Assembly: GCF_001650195.1 (NCBI RefSeq)
Contig: NZ_LXYR01000033.1
Location: 1 to 56,942 of the forward strand
Direction of reading: 5' to 3'
DNA: 56,942 bases
DNA from: Phormidesmis priestleyi BC1401
Lineage (GTDB): Bacteria; Cyanobacteriota; Cyanobacteriia; Leptolyngbyales; Leptolyngbyaceae
The notes below the pieces were generated by a model. It made no database searches. It was not told where the DNA came from and saw only the letters and a list, made by a program, of their open reading frames with translations. Below, one piece after another: positions 42,378 through 48,532 of this stretch. Position numbers and translations under genes: made by a program. Positions within the stretch are counted from its first letter, which is position 1, and each line of letters begins with the position of its first letter.

Positions 42378-42543
42378 AGACGAGGTTCATCGAAAAGGAC
42401 GTAGAAAGAGGAAATTCATTGATAGCATTTGCTCATGATCCTTCTCGGCAATAGAAGATCTACTCAACGAGACACAGATATCTACTGAGATTAGGCTTTA
42501 AAACTTGCCCCACAAGGACTTGACCACATTTTAGCCCTGTTGC

Positions 42544-42729
42544 TTTAAACAATACTCCGGACATTTTTTTGAACGGTTCCACAAGGCTTTCAGAGTTTAT
42601 GGTTCAAGGATCGAGCTATTTTTTCAGAGTTAGCTCTGCCTCTGACTTGGAAAAAAAGATCTTGTCCACGGCAGAATAAGGGTTTGAGCCTTAAAATCTG
42701 CTCAAATTTTGTCCGGAGTATTGTTTAAA
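42544..42729. mobile_element. MITE-like element, 186 bp
   Basis: Perfect inverted ends TTTAAACAATACTCCGGACA face each other across 186 bases, with no gene inside. The end core CAATACTCCGGACA is the same as in the element at 39311. The right end lies at the 3-prime end of the RHH gene and supplies its stop codon. The two elements bracket the Argonaute operon. Confidence 0.8.
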
Positions 42730-43105
42730 AGTGGCACCCAATAGCACTTATAGGTGCTAATTTACCAGATATTGTTAGTCCAAGCAGCATCACCTGTCGA
42801 GGTCGAATGATTTGACCTGTAATCGCGCACTGCTCTTCTTGTTGAGCGATCGCCTTAAAGGTGGCTCGAATATCCGACATGGATAACCGTGGGGGATGAG
42901 AGGGCGATCGCTCATGTCTAGCCACGCGAGATTGTTCCCCATCAGGCGCTGGCTGCTGCCCCACAAACTGCCAAAGCACTTCCCGAATCAGGGTTTGATA
43001 CCCTTGTTCACCAGAAAGCTCCCGCAATCGCTCCTTCAGTTCGGGTTCCAGTCGGATACTCGTCACCTGCATTTCCGAAGTGCTACCCCGTTTGCGTGTA
43101 TCCAT
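42725..43105 (-). CDS. Ribbon-helix-helix protein upstream of the tRNA array
   Basis: The 126-residue protein opens with an RHH DNA-binding unit (EMQVTSIRLEPELKERLREL, then LIREVLWQFVGQQ). The C-terminal part (SMSDIRATFKAIAQQEEQCA ... RPRQVMLLGL) is of unknown function. Its last codons enter the inverted end of the MITE-like element, which provides the TAA stop, so the original C-terminus may have been longer. TGTAGTA/TACTACA boxes upstream of its start recur at the tRNA-array promoter, which makes it the prime candidate for an autorepressor that also controls the array. Confidence 0.7.
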   Translation of the reverse strand: MDTRKRGSTSEMQVTSIRLEPELKERLRELSGEQGYQTLIREVLWQFVGQQPAPDGEQSRVARHERSPSHPPRLSMSDIRATFKAIAQQEEQCAITGQIIRPRQVMLLGLTISGKLAPISAIGCHF

Positions 43106-43146
43106 AACCGGACATCCTAAATTTCAATCAAGGGTGGACAATCTAA

Positions 43147-43196
43147 TACTACAAGTGTAGTATATAAATATTTGGATTTGTATTACAAATACTACA
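43147..43196. promoter_or_regulatory. TACTACA/TGTAGTA operator region
   Basis: TACTACA (43147) and TGTAGTA (43156) form an inverted repeat two bases apart, and a further TACTACA lies at 43190. The AT-rich TATATAAATATTTG between them suits a promoter. It lies 42-91 bases upstream of the RHH start codon. Confidence 0.6.
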
Positions 43197-43203
43197 GCCT
43201 TCC

Positions 43204-43422
43204 ATGATACGCATCCTTCACTCCACCTTAAGCAGCGCCATGCAGTGCCGACCGCCTCACGGTCTAGGCAGAGCAGCGGCGCTGTTTGCGTTTGAGGGGA
43301 CGTATCGGTTTAGCGGCGGTAAATCCGTCAGCGAAGGCATTGATAGCAACATCGCCGGACGACTCAATCCGGATCAATTCACTAGCAGCGGGAGGTGCAG
43401 GGCAATCCTGACACCTACATAG
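43204..43422 (+). other. Possible leader or 72-codon ORF
   Basis: A 72-codon frame begins ATGATACGCATCC and is followed by a strong intrinsic terminator at 43444. I recognise no domain. It could be a small protein, a non-coding RNA or a leader of the HNH gene. Confidence 0.25.
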
Positions 43423-43443
43423 GGAAACCCATATCCACTTCCC

Positions 43444-43483
43444 AACCCCCGCTTCTGGTGCTCAGAGGCGGGGGTTATTTTTT
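43444..43483 (+). terminator. Intrinsic terminator upstream of HNH gene
   Basis: AACCCCCGC and GCGGGGGTT form a perfect 9-base GC-rich stem, followed by ATTTTTT. It ends a short plus-strand transcript or acts as an attenuator, since the HNH gene starts 13 bases later. Confidence 0.8.
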
Positions 43484-43496
43484 GAGGAGAAAACTG

Positions 43497-44027
43497 ATGC
43501 AGACCGAACAGCGACAGAAAATTCCAATACTCCAGAACCAGGTTGTGGTGTTCTCCAAGAACTACCTACCCCTGGCGCGAATCAACATTAAACGGGCGAT
43601 CGTGCTTTTGGTTACCGGGCAGGCAGAGACTCTGGAGTTCAGCAGCACCCAGCAATGGGAAGTACGCTCTCCCAGTGTCGTACTACAAATCCCAGATCAC
43701 ATCCGGTTGACCAGTGGCAATCCAGAGCGGCACTGGAAGCTTCCTCCAGTCAATCGTCGGGAAGTCTTCCGCCGCGATAACCACACCTGTCAGTACTGTG
43801 GCAGTACCAAGCACCTAACGCTGGATCACGTCATTCCCCGCTCAAAAGGCGGACTCCATACCTGGGACAACGTAGTGACCGCCTGCGGAAAGTGCAATTC
43901 ATGCAAAGGCGATCGCCTCCTACATGAAACCGGAATGGTACTCGAAACCAAACCCAAGGCACCGATGCATCCAGCGATCGCCTTCGCCGAGCAGTTTTGG
44001 AAAGACCAGCAGCCTGTTGACACCTGA
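43497..44027 (+). CDS. HNH endonuclease upstream of the tRNA array
   Basis: I place the start at 43497 (MQTEQRQKIPILQ), which has a GAGGAG ribosome site eight bases upstream; longer frames would cross the terminator. The 176-residue protein has the HNH core: HTCQYCGSTKHLTLDHVIPR, SKGGLHTWDNVVTACGKCN. The N-terminal half (VVVFSKNYLPLARINIKRAI) is the domain usual in cyanobacterial HNH proteins. It may be a mobile or restriction nuclease. The alr0857-like gene follows after 28 bases and probably shares its transcript. Confidence 0.88.
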   Translation: MQTEQRQKIPILQNQVVVFSKNYLPLARINIKRAIVLLVTGQAETLEFSSTQQWEVRSPSVVLQIPDHIRLTSGNPERHWKLPPVNRREVFRRDNHTCQYCGSTKHLTLDHVIPRSKGGLHTWDNVVTACGKCNSCKGDRLLHETGMVLETKPKAPMHPAIAFAEQFWKDQQPVDT

Positions 44028-44055
44028 CCTCAAGCCTAAAGAGGAGGCATGACCG

Positions 44056-44442
44056 ATGTTGAAGCTGAACTACACCGACGTTGGGCTGTACATGGAGCGG
44101 ACCATGACCAACCCCGAACTGTTGATTGCCCAGCAAGTGCTTCTGGCACTGCGGTTAGGGCGATCGTTCCATGTTGAACCCGGTTGTGCCTCCTTTCTGC
44201 TGCCTGCTGATATTCCTGAACTGAAAGTGCTGGAGATGGCACTACATCGGGAGTATGGCTCAGTAGTCACCCTCATTGCTGTAGATGAGGAGTTTGTCGA
44301 AGTCGGGCTGAGCGGAAGCTGGATTGCCGAGGACAAGGACGCTCACGAAGGGATGTTCTTGACGATGATGAGCGATCGCACTGAATTCCTGATTTACAAA
44401 CTGTGGCGGATGAGTGAAGCCCGCATTTCCTCCCTAGCGTAG
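44056..44442 (+). CDS. alr0857-family protein
   Basis: The 128-residue protein (MLKLNYTDVGLYMERTM, VLLALRLGRSFHVEPG, CASFLLPADIPELKVLEM, SDRTEFLIYKLWRM) resembles a conserved cyanobacterial family of unknown function that I know as alr0857-like. No catalytic motif is visible. It is the last protein gene before the tRNA array, 28 bases after the HNH gene. Confidence 0.6.
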   Translation: MLKLNYTDVGLYMERTMTNPELLIAQQVLLALRLGRSFHVEPGCASFLLPADIPELKVLEMALHREYGSVVTLIAVDEEFVEVGLSGSWIAEDKDAHEGMFLTMMSDRTEFLIYKLWRMSEARISSLA

Positions 44443-44513
44443 TGGGGAAACCCAGTAGGAGATGGCGATACGACCATTTCTTTCCCGATCGCCCTCTTGC
44501 CTAGAAAAAAAGT

Positions 44514-44598
44514 TGTAGTACGGGGTTGACAACTTGTAGCACGTTTGTAGTATAACTGTAGTATCAACACTACAACCTCTTACAAAGGCTCTGTAGTA
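44514..44598 (+). promoter_or_regulatory. tRNA-array promoter with TGTAGTA boxes
   Basis: TTGACA (44526) and TAGTAT (44549), 17 bases apart, form a good sigma-70-type promoter before the first tRNA. TGTAGTA boxes occur at 44514, 44546, 44557 and 44592, a variant TGTAGCA at 44535 and an inverted CACTACA at 44568. They cover the -35, spacer, -10 and the start region. The same box occurs at the RHH gene. Confidence 0.65.
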
Positions 44599-44634
44599 AA
44601 CCCTGCGAACCTTGAAAACTGAATCGCCACCTTT

Positions 44635-44711
44635 GGGGGTGTAGCTTAGTCCGGCTTAAAGCAGTCGCGCGCCCGTGCGAAAGATCGTGGGTTCAAATCC
44701 CATCTCCCCCG
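44635..44711 (+). tRNA. tRNA-like, anticodon unclear
   Basis: The acceptor stem GGGGGTG/CTCCCCC has one mismatch. D and T arms are present. The anticodon arm gives a six-base loop (CGCCCG) rather than seven, so the anticodon cannot be read with confidence. No CCA end is encoded. It may be degenerate. Confidence 0.6.
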
Positions 44712-44717
44712 CCTTGT

Positions 44718-44791
44718 AGCATCGTGGACGAATAGAGAAGTCGCCGTGCCTCTCAAGCATGGAGAAGCGGGTGCAACTCCCGTCGATGCTC
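44718..44791 (+). tRNA. trnE: tRNA-Glu (CTC)
   Basis: Seven-base acceptor stem AGCATCG/CGATGCT, anticodon loop CTCTCAA, T stem GCGGG/CCCGT. CCA is encoded. Confidence 0.9.
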
Positions 44792-44796
44792 CCAAT

Positions 44797-44891
44797 GAGG
44801 ATGTAGCTCAGATGGACAGAGTGCTTGTTTCCGAGACAAGTGGTCACAGGTACCGCTTCGCGGAAGCAAGCTACGATCCCTGTCATCCTCG
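44797..44891 (+). tRNA. trnR: tRNA-Arg (CCG) with insertion in the T loop
   Basis: Acceptor GAGGATG/CATCCTC and anticodon loop TTCCGAG are normal. The T loop, bases 44851-44878, is 28 bases long instead of seven because of an insertion with a GCTTCGCGGAAGC hairpin. Function is doubtful unless the insertion is tolerated or removed. Confidence 0.8.
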
Positions 44892-44896
44892 CTCGT

Positions 44897-44975
44897 GGGA
44901 ACGGATTGGCATCACTTGCTCCGAAACCAACAAACGGACGGTTGCAGGATTGGGGTTCAATTCCCCACGTTTCCA
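44897..44975 (+). tRNA. tRNA-like, anticodon unclear
   Basis: Acceptor GGGAACG/CGTTTCC (one G-T pair) and T arm TGGGG/CCCCA with encoded CCA are sound. The anticodon arm is irregular, with AACC/GGTT around an 11-base stretch, so no anticodon can be assigned. Confidence 0.6.
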
Positions 44976-44981
44976 CCAAAT

Positions 44982-45054
44982 CTCCAGGTCGCCAAGTGGG
45001 AAGGCGTTGGTCTGCAAAACCGACTACTCGTGGGTTCGATTCCCACCCTGGAGT
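44982..45054 (+). tRNA. trnC: tRNA-Cys (GCA)
   Basis: Acceptor CTCCAGG/CCTGGAG, anticodon loop CTGCAAA, T arm GTGGG/CCCAC. CCA is encoded. Confidence 0.92.
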
Positions 45055-45062
45055 CCAATCAT

Positions 45063-45134
45063 TGCAGCGTAGCTTAATGGCAAAGCCCCAAGCTCATAAC
45101 TTGGTCATTGCGGGTTCAACTCCCGCCGCTGCGA
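45063..45134 (+). tRNA. trnM: tRNA-Met-type (CAT)
   Basis: Acceptor TGCAGCG/CGCTGCG, anticodon loop CTCATAA with stem CCAAG/CTTGG. A CAT anticodon could also be Ile2; the sequence does not settle this. Confidence 0.88.
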
Positions 45135-45139
45135 CCCAT

Positions 45140-45210
45140 GCACAGATGGTGTAACGGCAACATCGCGGTCTCCAAAACCGTTGTTCGAGGTTCAAATCCT
45201 CGTCTGTGCG
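45140..45210 (+). tRNA. trnW: tRNA-Trp (CCA)
   Basis: Acceptor GCACAGA/TCTGTGC, anticodon loop CTCCAAA, T arm CGAGG/CCTCG. No CCA end is encoded. Confidence 0.92.
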
Positions 45211-45232
45211 TTGTCGTGCCCTAATCGAAGAA

Positions 45233-45307
<75 letters not shown>

Positions 45308-45337
45308 AACAGCTTTTTCAACTTGCACGGCATACCT

Positions 45338-45411
45338 GGTGCAGAAGCGAAGTGGTCGAGCGGCACGTCTTTCAAGCGTGTGATTAACGGGTTCAAGTCC
45401 CGTCTGCACTG
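45338..45411 (+). tRNA. trnE: tRNA-Glu (TTC)
   Basis: Acceptor GGTGCAG/CTGCACT, anticodon loop CTTTCAA, T arm ACGGG/CCCGT. CCA is encoded. Confidence 0.9.
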
Positions 45412-45447
45412 CCAAACTTGCTCATCCTTGAGAGCAAAAACAAACAT

Positions 45448-45529
45448 AGGTCGGCTCGCCTATCAGCGTGGGCAACTGTCTGTAAAACAGCCGCTTCTTG
45501 CGTTGCAGGTGCGACTCCTGCCCGACCTA
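45448..45529 (+). tRNA. trnY: tRNA-Tyr (GTA)
   Basis: Acceptor AGGTCGG/CCGACCT, anticodon loop CTGTAAA and a long variable arm as expected for bacterial tyrosine tRNA. CCA is encoded. Confidence 0.92.
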
Positions 45530-45537
45530 CCAATCAT

Positions 45538-45618
45538 GGAGAGTAAATCGATCAGGAGATCGACGCTGTTTGCTAAACAGATGGATGAACAATTGTGGTT
45601 CGAGTCCACTGCTCTCCG
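45538..45618 (+). tRNA. trnS: tRNA-Ser (GCT)
   Basis: Acceptor GGAGAGT/GCTCTCC, anticodon loop TTGCTAA and a long variable arm. Confidence 0.9.
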
Positions 45619-45623
45619 CCTCT

Positions 45624-45698
45624 GAGAACGTGGTGTAACTGGATGAACACATCGGTCTACGAAACCGAAGAGTGAAGGTTCGATTCCTTCCGTTCTCG
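45624..45698 (+). tRNA. trnR: tRNA-Arg (ACG)
   Basis: Acceptor GAGAACG/CGTTCTC, anticodon loop CTACGAA on TCGGT/ACCGA. CCA is encoded. Confidence 0.92.
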
Positions 45699-45706
45699 CC
45701 AATGAT

Positions 45707-45789
45707 GGAGGGCACCGCTGAATGGTCGGCAACTGGTCTTGAAAACCAGGGTAGTCCTTGGGCTAGGGGTTCGATTCCTCTATCCTCCG
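45707..45789 (+). tRNA. trnS: tRNA-Ser (TGA)
   Basis: Acceptor GGAGGGC/ATCCTCC with one mismatch, anticodon loop CTTGAAA, long variable arm. Confidence 0.88.
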
Positions 45790-45794
45790 CTTGT

Positions 45795-45867
45795 GGGAAG
45801 TTGGTGAAGCTGGTGCTCACGTGCCGCTGAAGACGGCGAGAAGGCAGTTCGATCCTGTCACTTCCCA
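45795..45867 (+). tRNA. trnF: tRNA-Phe (GAA)
   Basis: Acceptor GGGAAGT/ACTTCCC, anticodon loop CTGAAGA on TGCCG/CGGCG. Confidence 0.9.
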
Positions 45868-45872
45868 CTCAT

Positions 45873-45944
45873 TGCCCCATAGCTCAATGGCGGAGCGGGC
45901 GGCTGTTAACCGCACGGTTGCAAGTTCGACTCTTGCTGGGGCAG
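45873..45944 (+). tRNA. trnN: tRNA-Asn (GTT)
   Basis: Acceptor TGCCCCA/TGGGGCA, anticodon loop CTGTTAA. CCA is encoded. Confidence 0.92.
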
Positions 45945-45952
45945 CCATTCAT

Positions 45953-46026
45953 TGCCGAGTGGACGACATGGAAAGTCGCTGTGACTCTGAATCACGGAGA
46001 TGCTGGTTCGACCCCAGCCTCGGCAT
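45953..46026 (+). tRNA. trnQ: tRNA-Gln (CTG)
   Basis: Acceptor TGCCGAG/CTCGGCA, anticodon loop CTCTGAA on GTGA/TCAC. CCA is encoded. Confidence 0.9.
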
Positions 46027-46035
46027 CCAATTCAA

Positions 46036-46108
46036 TGCCCTGTGGTGTAACTGGCAACATCCCGCTCTTTGAAAGCGAAGATTCCAGGTTCAAACCCTGG
46101 CGGGGCAG
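46036..46108 (+). tRNA. trnQ: tRNA-Gln (TTG)
   Basis: Acceptor TGCCCTG/CGGGGCA with a T-G pair, anticodon loop CTTTGAA on CGCT/AGCG. Confidence 0.9.
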
Positions 46109-46109
46109 T

Positions 46110-46156
46110 TGGGAGGTAAACAGTCGCCTGGGTCAATCCTCTGTATTCCTCCCATT
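46110..46156 (+). pseudogene. Truncated tRNA remnant
   Basis: TGGGAGG and CCTCCCA could pair as an acceptor stem, but only about 33 bases lie between them, with no complete anticodon arm. It reads as a tRNA that lost its centre by deletion. Confidence 0.5.
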
Positions 46157-46160
46157 TTTC

Positions 46161-46235
46161 ACTCCTGTAGCCCAACCGGAAGAGGCGGCTGTCTCAAAAA
46201 CAGTCAACGCGCGGGTTCAAATCCCGCCAGGAGTA
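46161..46235 (+). tRNA. trnL: tRNA-Leu anticodon (CAA), class I body
   Basis: Acceptor ACTCCTG/CAGGAGT, anticodon loop CTCAAAA, six-base variable loop. CCA is encoded. It is the second CAA gene of the array. Confidence 0.85.
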
Positions 46236-46240
46236 CCAAT

Positions 46241-46317
<77 letters not shown>

Positions 46318-46325
46318 CCAACTAT

Positions 46326-46401
46326 CGGGATGTAGCTCAGCTTGGTTGAGAGTTACCGCTTTGGAAGCGGAAGGTCGTAGGTTCAAATCCTACCATCCCG
46401 A
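46326..46401 (+). tRNA. trnP: tRNA-Pro (TGG)
   Basis: Acceptor CGGGATG/CATCCCG, anticodon loop TTTGGAA. CCA is encoded. Confidence 0.92.
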
Positions 46402-46407
46402 CCATTT

Positions 46408-46481
46408 GCCCTTGTGACGGAACTAGCAGACGTGCTGGCTTCAGAGACCAGATTTTGTGGGTTCGACTCCCACCAAGGGTA
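46408..46481 (+). tRNA. trnL: tRNA-Leu anticodon (CAG), class I body
   Basis: Acceptor GCCCTTG/CAAGGGT, anticodon loop TTCAGAG, short variable loop although the D arm (CTAGCAGACG) is leucine-like. Confidence 0.82.
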
Positions 46482-46486
46482 CTGAT

Positions 46487-46559
46487 GCTCCTGTGGCGGA
46501 AGGGAAGACGCTCTAGACCGAGGATCTAGGTTTTGTGGGTTCGATTCCCACCGGGAGTA
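46487..46559 (+). tRNA. trnL: tRNA-Leu anticodon (GAG), class I body
   Basis: Acceptor GCTCCTG/CGGGAGT, anticodon stem CTAGA/TCTAG, loop CCGAGGA with C instead of U at position 33. CCA is encoded. Confidence 0.82.
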
Positions 46560-46563
46560 CCAA

Positions 46564-46638
46564 GCACCGAAGGCGGAAGTGGTGGACGCGCACGCCCGAT
46601 AAGCGTGTTATTAGCAGGTTCAACTCCTGCTCGGTGTA
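46564..46638 (+). tRNA. trnI: tRNA-Ile (GAT)
   Basis: Acceptor GCACCGA/TCGGTGT, anticodon stem CACGC/GCGTG, loop CCGATAA with C33. CCA is encoded. Confidence 0.85.
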
Positions 46639-46646
46639 CCAAACAT

Positions 46647-46718
46647 CTGAGTGTGGTGCAGTGGGAGCACGTCGGTTCGGGGAACCGGAGGTCGTAGGTT
46701 CAATCCCTACCACTCAGA
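46647..46718 (+). tRNA. trnP: tRNA-Pro (GGG)
   Basis: Acceptor CTGAGTG/CACTCAG, anticodon loop TCGGGGA with C33. CCA is encoded. Confidence 0.85.
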
Positions 46719-46724
46719 CCATTC

Positions 46725-46797
46725 GGGTCGTTAGCTCAACGGTTAGAGTGGCTGCCTTTTAAGCAGACAGATCAGAGTTCAAATCTCTGACGACCCA
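46725..46797 (+). tRNA. trnK: tRNA-Lys (TTT)
   Basis: Acceptor GGGTCGT/ACGACCC, anticodon loop CTTTTAA. CCA is encoded. Confidence 0.93.
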
Positions 46798-46807
46798 CCA
46801 ACGCTTC

Positions 46808-46880
46808 GGGTTGTTAGCTCAGTTGGCAGAGCAGCCGCCTCTTAAGCGGAAGTGCATAGGTTCAAACCCTATACAACCCA
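46808..46880 (+). tRNA. trnK: tRNA-Lys (CTT)
   Basis: Acceptor GGGTTGT/ACAACCC, anticodon loop CTCTTAA. CCA is encoded. It resembles the preceding lysine gene and probably arose by duplication. Confidence 0.92.
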
Positions 46881-46886
46881 CCAAAT

Positions 46887-46960
46887 GCCCCTGTGACGCA
46901 ATTGGCAGACGTGTCCGGCTTAAAACTGGAATCTTGCGAGTTCGAGTCTCGCCGGGGGTA
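46887..46960 (+). tRNA. trnL: tRNA-Leu anticodon (TAA), class I body
   Basis: Acceptor GCCCCTG/CGGGGGT, anticodon loop CTTAAAA on TCCGG/CTGGA, short variable loop. Confidence 0.83.
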
Positions 46961-46961
46961 T

Positions 46962-47034
46962 AGCGGGGATAGAGCAAGAGCGGCTCGGCAGTCTCATAAG
47001 CTGCGATCGGTGAGTGCAACTCTCACCCCCGCGT
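46962..47034 (+). tRNA. trnM: tRNA-Met-type (CAT)
   Basis: Acceptor AGCGGGG/CCCCGCG with a mismatch at the first pair, anticodon loop CTCATAA on GCAGT/GCTGC. CCA is encoded. It is the second CAT gene of the array. Confidence 0.82.
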
Positions 47035-47040
47035 CCAAAT

Positions 47041-47112
47041 GCAGGTGTGATGTAACAGGAAACATGAGGCTCTCGTACAGCCTTCATGCAGGTTCAACTC
47101 CTGTCGCCTGCT
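47041..47112 (+). tRNA. trnT: tRNA-Thr (CGT)
   Basis: Acceptor GCAGGTG/CGCCTGC, anticodon loop CTCGTAC on AGGCT/AGCCT. CCA is encoded. Confidence 0.9.
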
Positions 47113-47118
47113 CCAGAT

Positions 47119-47190
47119 GCAGACGTGGTGTAACTGGCAACACAGGAGCTTGGTACGCTCCCAATATGGGTTCAACCCCCATCGTCTAAT
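47119..47190 (+). tRNA. trnT: tRNA-Thr (GGT), acceptor stem damaged
   Basis: Anticodon loop TTGGTAC on GGAGC/GCTCC is sound, but the acceptor GCAGACG/CGTCTAA has lost its first two pairs. Probably decaying. Confidence 0.75.
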
Positions 47191-47200
47191 CCTTTGATAT

Positions 47201-47273
47201 CGGAGCATAGTCCGATTGGGAAGGCTCCTGTCTTACAAACAGGCTCATGTAGGTTCGATTCCTACTGCTCCGA
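47201..47273 (+). tRNA. trnV: tRNA-Val (TAC)
   Basis: Acceptor CGGAGCA/TGCTCCG, anticodon loop CTTACAA on CCTGT/ACAGG. Confidence 0.92.
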
Positions 47274-47276
47274 TTT

Positions 47277-47349
47277 GCCGTCATAGTTCAACTGGCAGAA
47301 CGGCCGTCTTGTAAGCGGTTGGTTGCGGGTTCAATTCCTGCTGGCGGCT
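47277..47349 (+). tRNA. trnT: tRNA-Thr (TGT)
   Basis: Acceptor GCCGTCA/TGGCGGC, anticodon loop CTTGTAA on GCCGT/GCGGT. Confidence 0.9.
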
Positions 47350-47355
47350 CTGTAA

Positions 47356-47427
47356 GCGATCGCGGTGCAGCGGCAAGCACCCCTGGCTTCCAACCAGGAG
47401 ACACGAGTTCGAGTCTCGTTGATCGCT
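47356..47427 (+). tRNA. trnG: tRNA-Gly (TCC)
   Basis: Acceptor GCGATCG/TGATCGC, anticodon loop CTTCCAA on CCTGG/CCAGG. CCA is encoded. The acceptor contains the HIP1-like GCGATCGC octamer. Confidence 0.92.
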
Positions 47428-47434
47428 CCAACTC

Positions 47435-47506
47435 GCGATCGTGATGTAGCGGCGAGCATCTGAGTGCGCCACACTCAGCGCATGGGTTCGAGTCCCATCG
47501 ATCGCT
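47435..47506 (+). tRNA. trnG: tRNA-Gly (GCC)
   Basis: Acceptor GCGATCG/CGATCGC, anticodon stem TGAGT/ACTCA, loop GCGCCAC with C33. Confidence 0.85.
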
Positions 47507-47511
47507 CTTAT

Positions 47512-47583
47512 AGTCCTGTAGCTCAACGGTAGAGCAAGCGCTTTACAAGCGAGAGGTTGTAGGTTCGAGTCCTATCAGGACTA
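47512..47583 (+). tRNA. trnV: tRNA-Val (TAC), second copy
   Basis: Acceptor AGTCCTG/CAGGACT, anticodon loop TTTACAA on an anticodon stem with only three good pairs. CCA is encoded. Confidence 0.82.
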
Positions 47584-47591
47584 CCAATCAT

Positions 47592-47664
47592 GGGAGTGTC
47601 GCCTAATGGATAAGGCAACCGTCTTCTAAACGGTTCCATGCAGGTTCAAATCCTGCCATTCCTG
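47592..47664 (+). tRNA. trnR: tRNA-Arg (TCT)
   Basis: Acceptor GGGAGTG/CATTCCT, anticodon loop CTTCTAA on ACCGT/ACGGT. Confidence 0.9.
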
Positions 47665-47668
47665 CCTT

Positions 47669-47740
47669 GGGGTCGTAGCTCAATGGCGGAGCAAGTTCCT
47701 TGCAAGAACGAGGTTATCGGTTCAAGTCCGATCGACTCCA
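47669..47740 (+). tRNA. trnA: tRNA-Ala (TGC)
   Basis: Acceptor GGGGTCG/CGACTCC, anticodon loop CTTGCAA on GTTC/GAAC. Confidence 0.92.
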
Positions 47741-47746
47741 CTGATG

Positions 47747-47821
47747 GTGCCTAAAGTCGAAATGGTTGAGACACCAGCCTGTGAAGCTGGGCATTAACAG
47801 GTTCGAGTCCCGTTAGGCACC
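47747..47821 (+). tRNA. trnH: tRNA-His (GTG)
   Basis: Acceptor GTGCCTA/TAGGCAC, anticodon loop CTGTGAA on CCAGC/GCTGG. The base before the stem is G, as needed for histidine identity. It is the last tRNA of the array. Confidence 0.9.
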
Positions 47822-47929
47822 CTTAAGATGATGAACGTTACGCCTCACCCACTGCTAGTAGCTTCTCGGACCCAACTAATAACTTCTAAACGGTCGGTGT
47901 GCAGGCGGATTGTCAGACCTCAACTGAAA

Positions 47930-48532
47930 TTAATAATCAAGCTCTACACCAAGAATCTCCCGTGCTCCAGTGACAGGATTAATGCGATATGTAGTTCTGC
48001 TTCCGTTTCTGACTTTCTCTTGAATCTGAGATGTTGACTGGTTATATACAGTTACAATTTGGGGAGTAGATGTATCCTTGAAATCTATGCTGAGAAACTG
48101 TTTTCGGATGCTGTGCATTTCAGGCTTGTCAAGAATTGCAGTAATTCTCTCTAAGTGAAATAGCTCAACAGATATATTCTCAGCAGATTCGTGGAGTTCT
48201 TGACGCTCTGCAAGCCGGAGTTCTTGATTAGTTACAAATGCCAATGCATCTGCGTTATTAGTCTTTACACCCTTTAAATCACTGAGAAATTTATCTTGTA
48301 TGTCTTTAAAATCTTTTTGACCTCTTGGAAAGTAGACAGCCATGATCCACTGCTGACCATTTTTCTTGCAAAGAGCGTCTCTTTTGCCATCTTTACCGCC
48401 TAATGGATGGCTAGGATCTAAGCTTTCATAACCTTCATGGAGTAGGATTTGTGCTGCTAATCGCTCTGAAGGAGCCTGACCATTTGTCCACTCACGTAGC
48501 CTGTGCCACGTCTCATCCCATCTATTAGGCAT
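47930..48532 (-). CDS. Nuclease-like protein (PD-(D/E)XK-related)
   Basis: The N-terminal half of this 200-residue protein has the pattern of restriction-like domains seen at the front of defence ATPases: LAAQILLHEGYESLDPSHPL, GGKDGKRDALCKKNGQQWIM and AVYFPRGQKDFKDIQDKFLS. The aspartate of GGKDGKRD fits a PD-(D/E)XK fold, although the usual (E/Q)xK is not clear. The C-terminal part (QIVTVYNQSTSQIQEKVRNG) is different and short. A larger partner is absent, so it may be a stand-alone nuclease or a truncated defence protein. It is convergent with the tRNA array. Confidence 0.6.
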   Translation of the reverse strand: MPNRWDETWHRLREWTNGQAPSERLAAQILLHEGYESLDPSHPLGGKDGKRDALCKKNGQQWIMAVYFPRGQKDFKDIQDKFLSDLKGVKTNNADALAFVTNQELRLAERQELHESAENISVELFHLERITAILDKPEMHSIRKQFLSIDFKDTSTPQIVTVYNQSTSQIQEKVRNGSRTTYRINPVTGAREILGVELDY

